A DNA stretch of 5,431 nucleotides from Anaerolineae bacterium. GTDB taxonomy: Bacteria > Chloroflexota > Anaerolineae > B4-G1. Below are positions 5,339 through 5,431 of this stretch, one piece after another. How positions within the stretch are numbered: position 1 is the first letter of the stretch; each line of letters begins with the position of its first letter. The stretch spans positions 7,929 to 13,359 of the forward strand of contig JALWUZ010000628.1 of the NCBI GenBank assembly GCA_027079895.1, in the 5' to 3' direction. The translations under genes were made by a program, and so were the position numbers. Below the pieces are notes generated by a model. The model did no database searches. It was not told the origin of the DNA and saw only the letters and a program-made list of their open reading frames with translations.

Positions 5339-5431
5339 TCAGCCGATCTCCACCTCCTCGCTTTCGGAGATGATGTCCTGTTGCCGCGCGGACTCGTCCG
5401 ACTGCCGGACGCCGCGCCGCCGCTGCCACTG
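5339..5431 (-). CDS. C-terminal 30 residues of an unidentified protein (cut by window edge)
   Basis: The minus strand is open from the right edge to a TGA at 5341-5339. It encodes a basic stretch (QWQRRRGVRQ) followed by an acidic tail ending ISESEEVEIG. This composition is typical of a charged, flexible C-terminus and reads better than the other minus-strand frame here, which is Arg/Ala-rich and overlaps the next gene. The 60 bp between its stop and the next ATG allow either co-transcription or a separate promoter. Nothing identifies the protein. Confidence 0.5.
   Translation of the reverse strand, partial: QWQRRRGVRQSDESARQQDIISESEEVEIG

Noticed and set aside
4965..5429. Minus-strand frame of 154 codons at the right edge
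   Set aside because: It overlaps the 216-residue gene out of frame, is Arg/Gly/Ala-rich, and lacks a ribosome site, whereas the 216-residue frame has a good site and a clear membrane segment.

Overview
The window is a densely packed, GC-rich bacterial segment in which every supportable gene lies on the minus strand, so the genes read from high to low coordinates. The host is uncertain. High GC, GTG/TTG/ATG start usage with strong Shine-Dalgarno sites, and the protein flavour suggest a Chloroflexota-like or other deep-branching free-living bacterium or MAG. This is impression only, because there is no rRNA or other phylogenetic marker.

Layout in transcription order: (1) the last 30 codons of an unidentified gene (5431-5339); (2) a 216-residue protein with one N-terminal membrane segment and a soluble domain, family not recognised (5278-4628); (3) a 566-residue CstA-family (carbon starvation / pyruvate-peptide) transporter with a GTG start (4548-2848); (4) a 66-bp gap with a perfect 12-bp GC-rich inverted repeat; (5) two small paralogous proteins of about 101 and 92 residues (2781-2476 and 2474-2196), separated by one base, sharing a nearly identical 47-residue hydrophobic core; (6) two ArsA/Get3-family ATPases (2183-1203, TTG start; 1206-235, ATG start) overlapping by 4 bp; (7) the first 70 codons of an Rpn-like PD-(D/E)XK nuclease/transposase-type protein (210-1), cut by the window edge.

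Genes 3-6 look like one functional unit. Two of its components occur as adjacent duplicated pairs (small/small, ATPase/ATPase) next to one secondary transporter. The two ATPases have complementary lesions. One keeps the switch I Asp but has altered switch I and switch II neighbours. The other has Asn where Get3 has its catalytic Asp, and has lost the Gly-His of switch II. This pattern suggests an obligate heterodimer with one hydrolysing and one mainly nucleotide-sensing protomer. The small proteins resemble, in their N-terminal part, the YbdD/YjiX-type partners of CstA and BtsT as I remember them. The working hypothesis is a CstA transporter whose small accessory subunits link it to an ArsA-type ATPase pair, by analogy with ArsA acting on the ArsB carrier. 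The parts belong to known families. The coupling and its biochemical purpose are inference, and similar neighbourhoods may already exist in databases under neutral names.

No tRNA, rRNA, CRISPR array, insertion sequence or plus-strand gene was supportable. Long plus-strand open frames are antisense shadows of the minus-strand genes.
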